The position numbers were made by a program, and so were the translations under genes. DNA of 64,000 nt, from assembly GCA_019187085.1 (NCBI GenBank), contig JABARS010000002.1, forward strand, positions 1-64,000. The letters run 5' to 3'. Each line of letters begins with the position of its first letter. Position 1 is the first letter of the stretch. The notes under the pieces are model-generated. The model saw only the letters and a program-made list of their open reading frames with translations. It had not been told where the DNA came from and searched no databases. Origin of the DNA: Pseudorhodoplanes sp. GTDB taxonomy: Bacteria > Pseudomonadota > Alphaproteobacteria > Rhizobiales > Xanthobacteraceae. Shown here piece by piece: positions 8,879 through 16,044 of this stretch.

Positions 8879-9661
8879 TCAGGCGCCGAGGGCGAGCGAT
8901 TGCGGCCTGTCGGCCGATATGCCGAAAACGCGTTCGGCGAAGCGCGGATAGATTTCGGCGAGCTCGGGCGCCACGCGTTCGCGCATCAGCTTCAGTGTTG
9001 CGGCGTCGGGCGCGGGCGTCTCGCCGATATCGGCCGGGCAGTCGAATGCGAAACCCGTTTCCGCGACGATCTCCTCGACCGTATGGCCGGGATGCACGCT
9101 CTGCAGGCGGAAACGGCGGCGGGCGCGATCGAAAGCGAACGCGCAGCGGTTGGTGACGAGCGCGACCGGCCCGCCGGTGCGATGGACATGATCGGGGCTC
9201 GTGCCCGGCGCGCTGATGAAGTCGACCTTCGGCACCAAAGTGCGGCGCGAATGCTCGGTGCGGAACAGGATCACTTTCGGCACGACATAATAGAGATAGC
9301 CAGAGCCGAACGATCCTGGAAAGCGGACCTGCGGCTTGTCGTGGTCGCCGATGCTCACGAGATTGATGTTGCCCTGCCCGTCGATCTGTCCACCGGAGAG
9401 GAAGAACACGTCGATGCGCCCCTGGCCGGCGCAATCGAACAGTTCGACGCCGCCGCCGGTGAAGAAATTGTGCTTGCGGCTCTGCAGGAGCGACACATAA
9501 GGACGGCCGCCGCCGCGTTCGCGCGCGAGCAGGGCGGCGGTCGCCGGGATCGGCGAGGCGTTGCCGACCGCGACATGGCGCACGTTGCCGATCAGGTCGG
9601 CGATGACGCTGGCCAGCAATTCCTCCTCGCGTAACGCACGGTCAGGCTGCGCGGCGCTCAT
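8879..9661 (-). CDS. CoA-transferase family I, subunit beta
   Basis: A 260-residue beta subunit of the glutaconate/3-oxoacid CoA-transferase family. The conserved glycine-rich strands appear around LSGGQIDGQGNINLVSIGD and the FPGSFGSGYL segment. Its start overlaps the alpha-subunit gene by 20 bases, a translational coupling usual for these pairs. I could not place a clear catalytic Glu: the equivalent strand reads SLLQSRKHNFFTGGG. It may therefore belong to the IpdB-like branch, which acts as a CoA-ester hydrolase and not a transferase. Confidence 0.85.
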   Translation of the reverse strand: MSAAQPDRALREEELLASVIADLIGNVRHVAVGNASPIPATAALLARERGGGRPYVSLLQSRKHNFFTGGGVELFDCAGQGRIDVFFLSGGQIDGQGNINLVSIGDHDKPQVRFPGSFGSGYLYYVVPKVILFRTEHSRRTLVPKVDFISAPGTSPDHVHRTGGPVALVTNRCAFAFDRARRRFRLQSVHPGHTVEEIVAETGFAFDCPADIGETPAPDAATLKLMRERVAPELAEIYPRFAERVFGISADRPQSLALGA

Positions 9662-10457
9662 GCACGAAATCCTGCAGATAGCGCGCGAAGCCCTCGGGCG
9701 TGGCGGCGCGCTTCATGTATTCGGTAAGATGCGCCTGGTCCGCCGGATAGCGGTCGGGCAGCGGCAGCGGCCAGGCGCCGCGCTCGGCGATGGCGACCGC
9801 GTCCACATAGAATCCCGGCAGCGTGCCGGCGGCGAGCGTCGGATCGGCGAGCAGGTTGCCCTCGTGCAGCGTCTCGACGGTCACGATCGTGCATGCGGCG
9901 GCGTGGGCAAGCGTGGCGAGCTCGCGCTGGCGGCCGATCCAGACATTGCCGTCGCGGTCGGCCATCGGCGCATGGAACAGTGCGATATCCGGCCTGATGG
10001 CGGGCAGCAGCACGATCGGGTCGTGTTCCGCATAAGGGTTGTCGATCGTGCGCCAGTCGGGGCGATGCGTCATCAGGTCGGAGCCGATCAGCCCGCGCAG
10101 CGGCACGAACGGAATGCCCTTCTCGGCGGCCTGAAAGGCGGCGTGGATGGCCGGGCAGGTCGCCTCCCTGATTTTGAGCGTGCCCGCCGTCATTGCCGCG
10201 GTGAAGCGCGGCGCCGGCCCGAACTCGCCCATGCTGACGGCCGAAGTCTCCAGCACGTCAACGCAGCCCGCGCCGATCAAAAGATCGGCCTGCAGGGAAG
10301 AGGTGGGCAGGGTGACGAGATGTAGCCCTTTGACGCCGCGCCGGATGAGCGCACGGGTCGCCTCCATGGCGACGCCGGACACCTCGCGCGGAACCGCGAG
10401 CAGGCAGCCGTCGCCGATGGCGGACAGGGCGTCATCGAGGGGGCGGATGGCGGCCAT
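9642..10457 (-). CDS. CoA-transferase family I, subunit alpha
   Basis: A 271-residue alpha subunit partnering the beta subunit that follows. The fold is recognisable from DGCLLAVPREVSGVAMEATR, the following strand HLVTLPTSSLQADLLIGAG, and the downstream PFVPLRGLIGSDL segment. I chose the ATG at 10457 because CCGGAGA lies five to eight bases upstream; an in-frame ATG at 10475 lacks a ribosome site. Gene order on this strand is alpha, beta, then the molybdopterin subunit, so the three are probably one transcript. Confidence 0.85.
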   Translation of the reverse strand: MAAIRPLDDALSAIGDGCLLAVPREVSGVAMEATRALIRRGVKGLHLVTLPTSSLQADLLIGAGCVDVLETSAVSMGEFGPAPRFTAAMTAGTLKIREATCPAIHAAFQAAEKGIPFVPLRGLIGSDLMTHRPDWRTIDNPYAEHDPIVLLPAIRPDIALFHAPMADRDGNVWIGRQRELATLAHAAACTIVTVETLHEGNLLADPTLAAGTLPGFYVDAVAIAERGAWPLPLPDRYPADQAHLTEYMKRAATPEGFARYLQDFVHERRAA

Positions 10458-10615
10458 GCGATCTCCGGGAAGCATCACTAACCATAATGCGGCGCCGTGT
10501 CGGGCCACAAGCGGCAGGTCCCGCGATTGCGCATTGCTGCTCCTGGTGCTGTTCGCTTGCGGCTGCCGCACGCTGTGTTACCAGAGCGGAGGATCGGCAA
10601 TGGAGGGTATGCCCG

Positions 10616-11569
10616 ATGACAAAAAACGCGCAGAAAATCGGCTGGATCGGCATGGGCCGCATGGGTTACCCCATGGCCGAACGGCTGCTGAAGGCCGGGC
10701 ATCAGGTTGCGATCTGGAATCGCACGCGCTCCAAGGCCGAGCCGCTCGCTGCCCAGGGCGGCACGGTGGTCAACAAGCTGTCGGAGCTTGCCGAGGTCGA
10801 CATATTGTTCTCGATCGTGTCGACCGGCAAGGATCTCAAGGAAGTCTATTTCGGCAAGGAAGGCGTGCTCGCCAGCGGGCGGATGCCGCGCGTCGTCGTC
10901 GACTGCTCGACCATCGCGGTCGAGGAATCGGCGGAGATCCGCAAGCGCCTGCGCGAGCTCAATTCCGATTTCATCGCCGCGCCGGTGAGCGGCAACGCCA
11001 AGGTGATCAAGGCCGGCAAACTGTCGGCGGTCGCGTCCGGCCCCGAACTGTCGTTCCGCAAGGTCGCAGACCTGATAGGCGTGTTCGCGCCGAGCGGCGT
11101 GTCCTATGTCGGCGAGGGCGAGCTCGCCCGCGTCTGCAAGATCGCGCACAACGTCATGCTCGGCGTCGTGATCGAGAACCTGATCGAGGTCACGCTGCTC
11201 GCCAACAAGATGGGCGTGCCGCGTCACGCATTCCTGTCCTTCATGAACAATTCGGTCATGGGCTCGATGTTCACGCGCTACAAGTCGCCCGCGCTCGTCA
11301 ATCTCGACTGGACCACGACTTTCACTCCGGAATTGCTGCGCAAGGACCTCGATCTCGGTCTTGAGCTCGGCCGCGAATACGACGTGCCGATGCCGGTGAC
11401 GGCGGCGACGCGCGAGGTGCTGCAGGGCCATTTCGGCGCCGCCATGCTCAAGCCCGATCCTGACAAGTATCTTGCCGGGGATTTCGCCGCGCTCATGGAG
11501 ACGATGGCGCTCGCCGCCGGCATGAAGCTGAAATCCGAAGACAAGAACCTTCCCACCGGGCTGGAATGA
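10616..11569 (+). CDS. NAD(P)-dependent oxidoreductase, 3-hydroxyisobutyrate dehydrogenase family
   Basis: A 317-residue beta-hydroxyacid dehydrogenase. The N-terminal Rossmann motif is GWIGMGRMGYPMAERLL; the substrate-binding loop PVSGNAKVIKAGKLS and the catalytic-Lys segment RVCKIAHNVMLG are in place. The ATG at 10616 has GGAGG nine bases upstream and removes an unlikely Cys-rich extension. It is divergent from the CoA-transferase operon and may handle a 3-hydroxyacid from the same catabolic region; the substrate is unknown. Confidence 0.9.
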   Translation: MTKNAQKIGWIGMGRMGYPMAERLLKAGHQVAIWNRTRSKAEPLAAQGGTVVNKLSELAEVDILFSIVSTGKDLKEVYFGKEGVLASGRMPRVVVDCSTIAVEESAEIRKRLRELNSDFIAAPVSGNAKVIKAGKLSAVASGPELSFRKVADLIGVFAPSGVSYVGEGELARVCKIAHNVMLGVVIENLIEVTLLANKMGVPRHAFLSFMNNSVMGSMFTRYKSPALVNLDWTTTFTPELLRKDLDLGLELGREYDVPMPVTAATREVLQGHFGAAMLKPDPDKYLAGDFAALMETMALAAGMKLKSEDKNLPTGLE

Positions 11570-11656
11570 GGCGTCTGCGTCCGCACGCTGAAGCGATGTG
11601 ACGGGGCGGCAAAATCGGGCTATCGTTCGTTCGGCCGGGTGCCGACGGAGACCGCG

Positions 11657-12664
11657 ATGCCCGTACGCTTGCACGCCCTGCGTATTCCTGTTCTCGTTGC
11701 GATCTTGCTTGCGCTGGCGGGCGGCTTCGCCCGCGCGCAGGAACCCGCGCTGACCGCCGAGGCGCTCGTCTCCTCGGTGGTACGGGTCAAGACCTTCATC
11801 AATCCGGATGCGCGCACGATCGAGAATCTCGGCCGCGAGCGCGAAGGCTCGGGCGTGGTGATCGATGGCGACGGGCTCGTCCTCACCATCGGCTACCTGA
11901 TGGTGGAGGCGCATGCCGCCGAGGTGACCACGCACGACGGCCGCGCCGTGCCGGCCAACATCGTCGGCTACGACCACGAGACCGGCTTCGGCCTGCTGCA
12001 GGCGATCGCTCCGCTCAAGGTGACGCCGCTCAGGCTCGGCCGCTCGGCGGCGCTGCGCGCGGGCGATGCCGCCATCATCGTCGGCGCCGGCGGGCTCGAC
12101 CGTGTCGCGCCGGTGCGCATCGCCGCCACGCGCGAATTCGCCGGAAGCTGGGAATATCTCATCGACGCCGCGCTGTTCACGACGCCGCCCTATCCCGACT
12201 GGAGCGGGGCAGCGCTGGTCGGACGCGAAGGCACGCTGGTCGGCATCGGCTCGCTCATCGTGCGCGACACGATGGGCGACGGCTCCGGCCCGCCCGGCAA
12301 CATGTTCGTGCCGATCGACCTGCTGCCGCCGATCCTCGCCGACCTGATCGCCGACGGCCGCAGCGCCACGCCCGCACGGCCCTGGCTCGGCGTCAATGCG
12401 GAGGAGATCGGCGGCCGACTCGTGGTTGCCCGCGTCACGTCGCGCAGTCCGGCCGAGAAAGCGGGGATCGCGCGCGGCGACGTAATCGCGCGCGTGGCGG
12501 GGGCGGAGCCGCGGAATCTGGCCGATTTCTATCGCCGCCTGTGGGCGATCGGCCCCGCCGGTGTTAGCGTGCCGCTCGATATCGAACGCGGCGGCGACAG
12601 GCGGACGCTCGCGGTGCCGTCGATGAACCGGCTCGACCATCTCAAGCTGAAAAGCACGTTCTGA
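11657..12664 (+). CDS. Exported HtrA-like trypsin-fold/PDZ protein with degenerate catalytic site
   Basis: A 335-residue protein with a signal peptide (about residues 1-28, ending ARAQE), a trypsin-like domain (about 35-235) and a PDZ domain (about 240-330, ending near LDIERGGDRRTLAV). Aligned on DegQ, the catalytic His (LTNNHV) is Tyr80 in LTIGYL. The catalytic Asp (SDIALL) is Gly110 in TGFGLL. The Ser is kept as Ser183 in DWSGAAL, but the GNSGG loop is altered. It is therefore most likely a periplasmic pseudoprotease that binds or chaperones proteins. The ATG at 11657 has CGGAGA upstream. Confidence 0.85.
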   Translation: MPVRLHALRIPVLVAILLALAGGFARAQEPALTAEALVSSVVRVKTFINPDARTIENLGREREGSGVVIDGDGLVLTIGYLMVEAHAAEVTTHDGRAVPANIVGYDHETGFGLLQAIAPLKVTPLRLGRSAALRAGDAAIIVGAGGLDRVAPVRIAATREFAGSWEYLIDAALFTTPPYPDWSGAALVGREGTLVGIGSLIVRDTMGDGSGPPGNMFVPIDLLPPILADLIADGRSATPARPWLGVNAEEIGGRLVVARVTSRSPAEKAGIARGDVIARVAGAEPRNLADFYRRLWAIGPAGVSVPLDIERGGDRRTLAVPSMNRLDHLKLKSTF

Positions 12665-12689
12665 CGCCGGGGTACGGCGTGCCGCTTTT

Positions 12690-12905
12690 CTATTTCGGTG
12701 CGATGATCGTCCAGACCGGCTGGCCGAACATGGTATCGAGCTGCACGGTCGTGCTGCGCAGCCAGGCCGGAGCCTGGTCGCTGTAGCCGAAAGCCATGAT
12801 CGCAAACAGCGCCGGGGGGACCGCGATCAGCCAGAGCGCGGTGGTGATCAGGTGAGCGCGGTTTTCGGCGCGCTGTCTGGGCGTGGGCGGCGGAATGTAG
12901 GACAT
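12690..12905 (-). CDS. Small membrane protein, unknown
   Basis: A 71-residue protein starting MSYIPPPTPRQRAENR, with one hydrophobic segment (about residues 22-43, TALWLIAVPPALFAIMAFGY) and a short C-terminal tail. An AAGGA lies eight bases before the ATG. I do not recognise the family. It is convergent with the pseudoprotease gene and divergent from 13126. Confidence 0.7.
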   Translation of the reverse strand: MSYIPPPTPRQRAENRAHLITTALWLIAVPPALFAIMAFGYSDQAPAWLRSTTVQLDTMFGQPVWTIIAPK

Positions 12906-13125
12906 GCGGTCGGTTCCTTTTTCGCGCGGACCATAGCGCGTTTTCGAGCGAAGTGGATACCGGTTCGCGTGAAGAAAACGCGTCAGGGCAAGAACGCCGG
13001 AGCCCCTGCCTCGATTCCGCCAAAGCGGGAAAATCTCCGGCGGGCGGCCGTGCGGCAAGGCCATCCGCCCGTCGCCGATTGTCAGCGGCGGGCAAAGCGC
13101 GCACAACAGCGGCCAGGAGGTCGTC

Positions 13126-13728
13126 ATGACGCCCGACATTGCCGCGCTGACCGAGAAAATCGCCGCCCTGCAAAGCGAGCTCGATGCCGAGCTGGCCAAA
13201 CGCCGCGCCGAACTGCGCGTCGGCCTCGAACACGGCCGCGTCGCCTTCGAGGACGAAATCCTGCGCCGCCATCGCGCGCTGAAGACCGCGCTCACGGCTT
13301 ATGTCTGGGAGGCGCGCCCGCTCGTGATCCTGACCGCGCCGGTCATCTATGCGCTCATCCTGCCGCTGGTGCTGCTCGATTTGTTCGTCACGGTCTATCA
13401 GGCGGTTTGCTTTCCGGTCTACAACATCCCCAAGGTGCGGCGCGCCGACTATCTCGTCTTCGACCGCCACCACCTCGCCTATCTCAACGCGCTGGAAAAG
13501 CTCAACTGTGCCTATTGCTCCTATGCCAACGGACTGATCGCCTATGTGCGCGAGATCGCCGCGCGCACCGAGCAATACTGGTGCCCGATCAAGCATGCGC
13601 GGCGTGTGATCGGCGCGCATGCGCGCTACGCGACGTTCGACGACTATGGCGACGCGGAGAATTATCAGGCGCGCGCGGCGGAGTTGCGCGCGAAGCTGGC
13701 CGAAGAAGGAAACGCGGCGCGGACGTGA
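13126..13728 (+). CDS. Conserved hypothetical membrane protein with coiled-coil N-terminus and Cys motif
   Basis: A 200-residue protein with GGAGG upstream of its ATG. Residues 1-55 are charged and helical (coiled-coil-like). Residues 66-97 form a long hydrophobic stretch, probably one or two membrane segments. A soluble C-terminal half follows, with Cys128-x-x-Cys131 (NCAYCSY) and Cys153. The CxxC and third Cys could bind metal or form disulfides. I recognise the general type as a conserved proteobacterial hypothetical but know no function. Confidence 0.8.
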   Translation: MTPDIAALTEKIAALQSELDAELAKRRAELRVGLEHGRVAFEDEILRRHRALKTALTAYVWEARPLVILTAPVIYALILPLVLLDLFVTVYQAVCFPVYNIPKVRRADYLVFDRHHLAYLNALEKLNCAYCSYANGLIAYVREIAARTEQYWCPIKHARRVIGAHARYATFDDYGDAENYQARAAELRAKLAEEGNAART

Positions 13729-13760
13729 AACGTCCGTCCGGTTACTGCCCTCGTCGATCT

Positions 13761-13805
13761 GTTATCCTGCGAGGCGCGGCTTCGTCGCGTGCCTCAGGAT
13801 GACGA
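13761..13805. repeat. Family 2 intergenic palindromic repeat
   Basis: An imperfect palindrome with TCCTGCGAGGCGCGGCTTCG on the left and GCGTGCCTCAGGATGACG on the right. It is related to the stretches at 6384 and 36443. Confidence 0.6.
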
Positions 13806-13860
13806 ATGAAACTGGGCGCGCTGGCGCCGCACGAAAGATTGCGCGCAGACTTTCGTCAGT

Positions 13861-13985
13861 GTCCCGCGCGGTGCAGCGTGAAACGGTGCGCCGCAGAACC
13901 GGGACCATTCCGGACTCAGACTTCGTAACGATCCCGGGTCTGCGGTGCATCACTTCGTGCGGCACCGCGCCCGGGATGACGGACA
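13861..13985. repeat. Family 1 palindromic repeat, copy A
   Basis: Two successive imperfect palindromes. The first runs from GTCCCGCGCGGTGCAGCGTG to CGCCGCAGAACCGGGACC. The second runs from GATCCCGGGTCTGCGGTGCA to GCACCGCGCCCGGGATGAC. The same two-part layout recurs at 15470, 15904, 27959 and 29557, with a half copy near 33906. Confidence 0.75.
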
Positions 13986-14119
13986 AAGCATTGGCCGCGT
14001 AGGAGGTCACCTCTCCCCGCTTGCGGGGGTCCAGTGATGGCGATTTTATCCGAGATTTGTTGCGCGAATGTATTCAAGAACTGCTGGAACCCCAGCCAGG
14101 CTAGCAATAAGTATTGCTC

Positions 14120-15415
14120 TCAATACCTCGCCGAAATCGGCAATTCCTCCGCCGGGAACAGCGAGATGACGCGGCAGCCCTTGTCGGTGACCACCACTTC
14201 CTCCTCGATGCGCGCGGCCGAATAGCCGTCGGTCGCCGGGCAATAGGTCTCGATCGCGAACACCATGCCTTCCTTGATCTCGGTGGGGTGATCCATCGAC
14301 ACCACGCGCGAGATGATCGGCCGCTCGTGCAGCGCGAGGCCGAGCCCGTGCGCGAACTGCAGGCCGAAGGCCGCCATCTCGTCCGGGAAGCCGAAGTCCT
14401 GCGCCTTCGGGAAGGCCGAGCAGATTTCGGCGGTGGTCGCGCCCGGCTTGATGCGCATCATCGCGCTGTCGAGCCATTCGCGCGCCTTCTTGTAGGCGTC
14501 GCACTGACTGTCGGTCGCGCGCCCGACATTGAAGGTGCGATAATAGCAGGTGCGATAGCCCATGAAGCTCTGCAGGATGTCGAAGAAGGCCTGGTCGCCG
14601 GGACGGATCAGGCGGTCGGTGAAATTGTGCGGGTGCGGATTGCAGCGCTCGCCGGAAATGGCGTTGACCGCCTCCACGTCGTCGGAGCCGTGGGTGTAGA
14701 GGAACTTGTTCACCTCGGCGACGATGTCGTTTTCGCGCACGCCGGGACGCAGCGTGTCGTTGATGAGCTGATAGGCGCCGTCCACCATGGCGGCGGCGCG
14801 GTTGAGCAGCGCGATCTCGTCGGCGGACTTGATCTCGCGCGCCTCCAGCATCACCTGCTGGCCGTCCTTCACCTTCAGACCGGCCTGCTCGAGCTCGAAC
14901 ATCATCGGCGGCTCGATGATGTCGACGCCCACCGGCATGTCGGCGACGCCGGCCGCGCGGATGAGCGAGGCAAGTTCCTCGGCGTGACGCTTCATCAGGC
15001 CGAATTGCGGGGCGACCGTGCCGCGCAGACCGACCAGCCCGGCCTTGCAGTTTTCCGGCTTGAGCCACGGCGCATAGAGCTTGTGGTGCACGGCGGCGGA
15101 GCCGAAGTCCCACAGGACCGGATCGGCCGAGCCGCGCGTGAGCAGCGCCCAGCGCGAGAGCTTGTCGCGCTCCCATTCGCCGATCTTGGTCGAGGTCAGG
15201 TAGCGGATATTGTTGACGTCGAAGACGAGCAGCGCGCCGAGATCGGAATTCTCCAGCGCCTGGCGTGCGCGCCCGAGCCGGTATTTGTGCAGGCGGCGAT
15301 AGTCGACGCGCTCCTCGAAGTCGACCCCCATAATGCCGAGCGCGGGCAGCGCGCGGCCCCAATTGTGGCGGGGATTGATGTCCTCGGCGCTGATCCGGCG
15401 GACCGTGTCGTCCAT
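14120..15415 (-). CDS. M24 (pita-bread fold) peptidase-family protein with altered metal ligand
   Basis: A 431-residue protein with an N-terminal creatinase-like domain and a C-terminal M24 domain (about residues 195-425). Four of the five M24 metal ligands are identifiable: Asp279 (FFDIL), His356 (FAHGLGL), Glu389 (AIETY) and Glu404 (RIEEE). The second Asp, which lies in GYAGDITRTF in PepP, is Cys290 here (GYRTCYYRTF). Family alternatives include Xaa-Pro peptidase, creatinase-like hydrolase and DddP-type DMSP lyase; the exact function is open. The ATG at 15415 is chosen for the GGGAG eight bases upstream. Residues up to about 70 precede the first recognisable strand (ALLVFDVNNIRYLT). Confidence 0.85.
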   Translation of the reverse strand: MDDTVRRISAEDINPRHNWGRALPALGIMGVDFEERVDYRRLHKYRLGRARQALENSDLGALLVFDVNNIRYLTSTKIGEWERDKLSRWALLTRGSADPVLWDFGSAAVHHKLYAPWLKPENCKAGLVGLRGTVAPQFGLMKRHAEELASLIRAAGVADMPVGVDIIEPPMMFELEQAGLKVKDGQQVMLEAREIKSADEIALLNRAAAMVDGAYQLINDTLRPGVRENDIVAEVNKFLYTHGSDDVEAVNAISGERCNPHPHNFTDRLIRPGDQAFFDILQSFMGYRTCYYRTFNVGRATDSQCDAYKKAREWLDSAMMRIKPGATTAEICSAFPKAQDFGFPDEMAAFGLQFAHGLGLALHERPIISRVVSMDHPTEIKEGMVFAIETYCPATDGYSAARIEEEVVVTDKGCRVISLFPAEELPISARY

Positions 15416-15469
15416 GGGCGGGGCTCCCTTGTATCTTCTTGATTGGGGTTCAATGATCACTATAGCCAT

Positions 15470-15590
15470 GTCCCGGGCGCGGTGCAGCACGAAGTGGTGC
15501 ACCGCAGACCGGGGATCGTTTCATGCACCGAGTCTGGAATGATCCCGGATCGGCAATGCATCGCCGTGCGCCGCATTGCATCCGGGGCAC
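15470..15590. repeat. Family 1 palindromic repeat, copy B
   Basis: Begins GTCCCGGGCGCGGTGCAGCA, with its inner arm at GTGGTGCACCGCAGACCGGG. The second palindrome starts ATCCCGGATCGGCAATGCAT and ends GCATTGCATCCGGGGCAC. It lies between the M24-fold gene and the GIY-YIG pseudogene, in the same orientation as copy C on the other side. Confidence 0.75.
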
Positions 15591-15599
15591 GTATAAAGA

Positions 15600-15887
15600 C
15601 TAGACCGGAATGTCATCCGACAGATCGCGCCAATGCGGGTTCAGCTTTTCGATCAGCTCGAATTTCCAGTCGCGGCGCCATCGCTTGAGGCTTCTTTCGC
15701 GCGCCCTGGCTTCCAGAATTGATGAGTATTCTTCAAGATAAACCAATTGGATAAGCCCGAAGGAGCTCGCGAAGCCCGGAACGCGTTTGTTTTTATGCTC
15801 TGTGAGGCGGCGGGAAATGTCGTTGGTAACGCCGACATAGAGAACACCCCAACGTTAGTTGGTGGGAATGTAGACGTAGTATGCCAT
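15600..15887 (-). pseudogene. GIY-YIG nuclease-family gene with one in-frame stop
   Basis: Read on the minus strand from the ATG at 15887, this encodes 95 positions of a small UvrC-N/GIY-YIG protein. The opening MAYYVYIPTN corresponds to the GIY strand, and RWGVLYVGVTNDISRRLTEH holds the YIG-equivalent and conserved Arg region. KRWRRDWKFELIEKLNPHWR is the typical C-terminus. Codon 11 is TAA (15855-15857), splitting the protein between the two strands of the catalytic motif; the rest is open to a TAG at 15600. One base change would restore it, so inactivation is recent, or it is a sequencing error. The gene sits between two copies of the family 1 repeat. Confidence 0.88.
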
Positions 15888-15903
15888 CTGCTCCCAATAC
15901 GCG

Positions 15904-16037
15904 TGTCCCGGGCGCAGCGCAGCGTGAAACGGTGCGCTGCAGGACCGGGACCGTTCCAGACACAGGTCAGGCCGGAGTGTGTAACGGCCCCGGATCAGTA
16001 ATGCACCGCTGCGCGCTGCATTGCATCCGGGGCACCG
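15904..16037. repeat. Family 1 palindromic repeat, copy C
   Basis: Begins GTCCCGGGCGCAGCGCAGCG, with its inner arm at GGTGCGCTGCAGGACCGGGA. The second half runs from GGCCCCGGATCAGTAATGCA to GCATTGCATCCGGGGCACC. It lies between the GIY-YIG pseudogene start and the MetE-like gene end. Confidence 0.75.
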
Positions 16038-16044
16038 CATATGA

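Larger units (their letters stand above)
13729..14119. other. 391-base repeat-bearing gap
   Basis: No gene is apparent. The gap holds a family 2 repeat (13761-13805), a family 1 repeat (13861-13985), and a third repeat type at 14009-14028 reading CACCTCTCCCCGCTTGCGGG. It ends with a 7-bp hairpin, AGCAATA/TATTGCT at 14103-14118, directly after the stop of the M24-fold gene. That hairpin has no T-run and is a weak terminator candidate. Confidence 0.6.
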
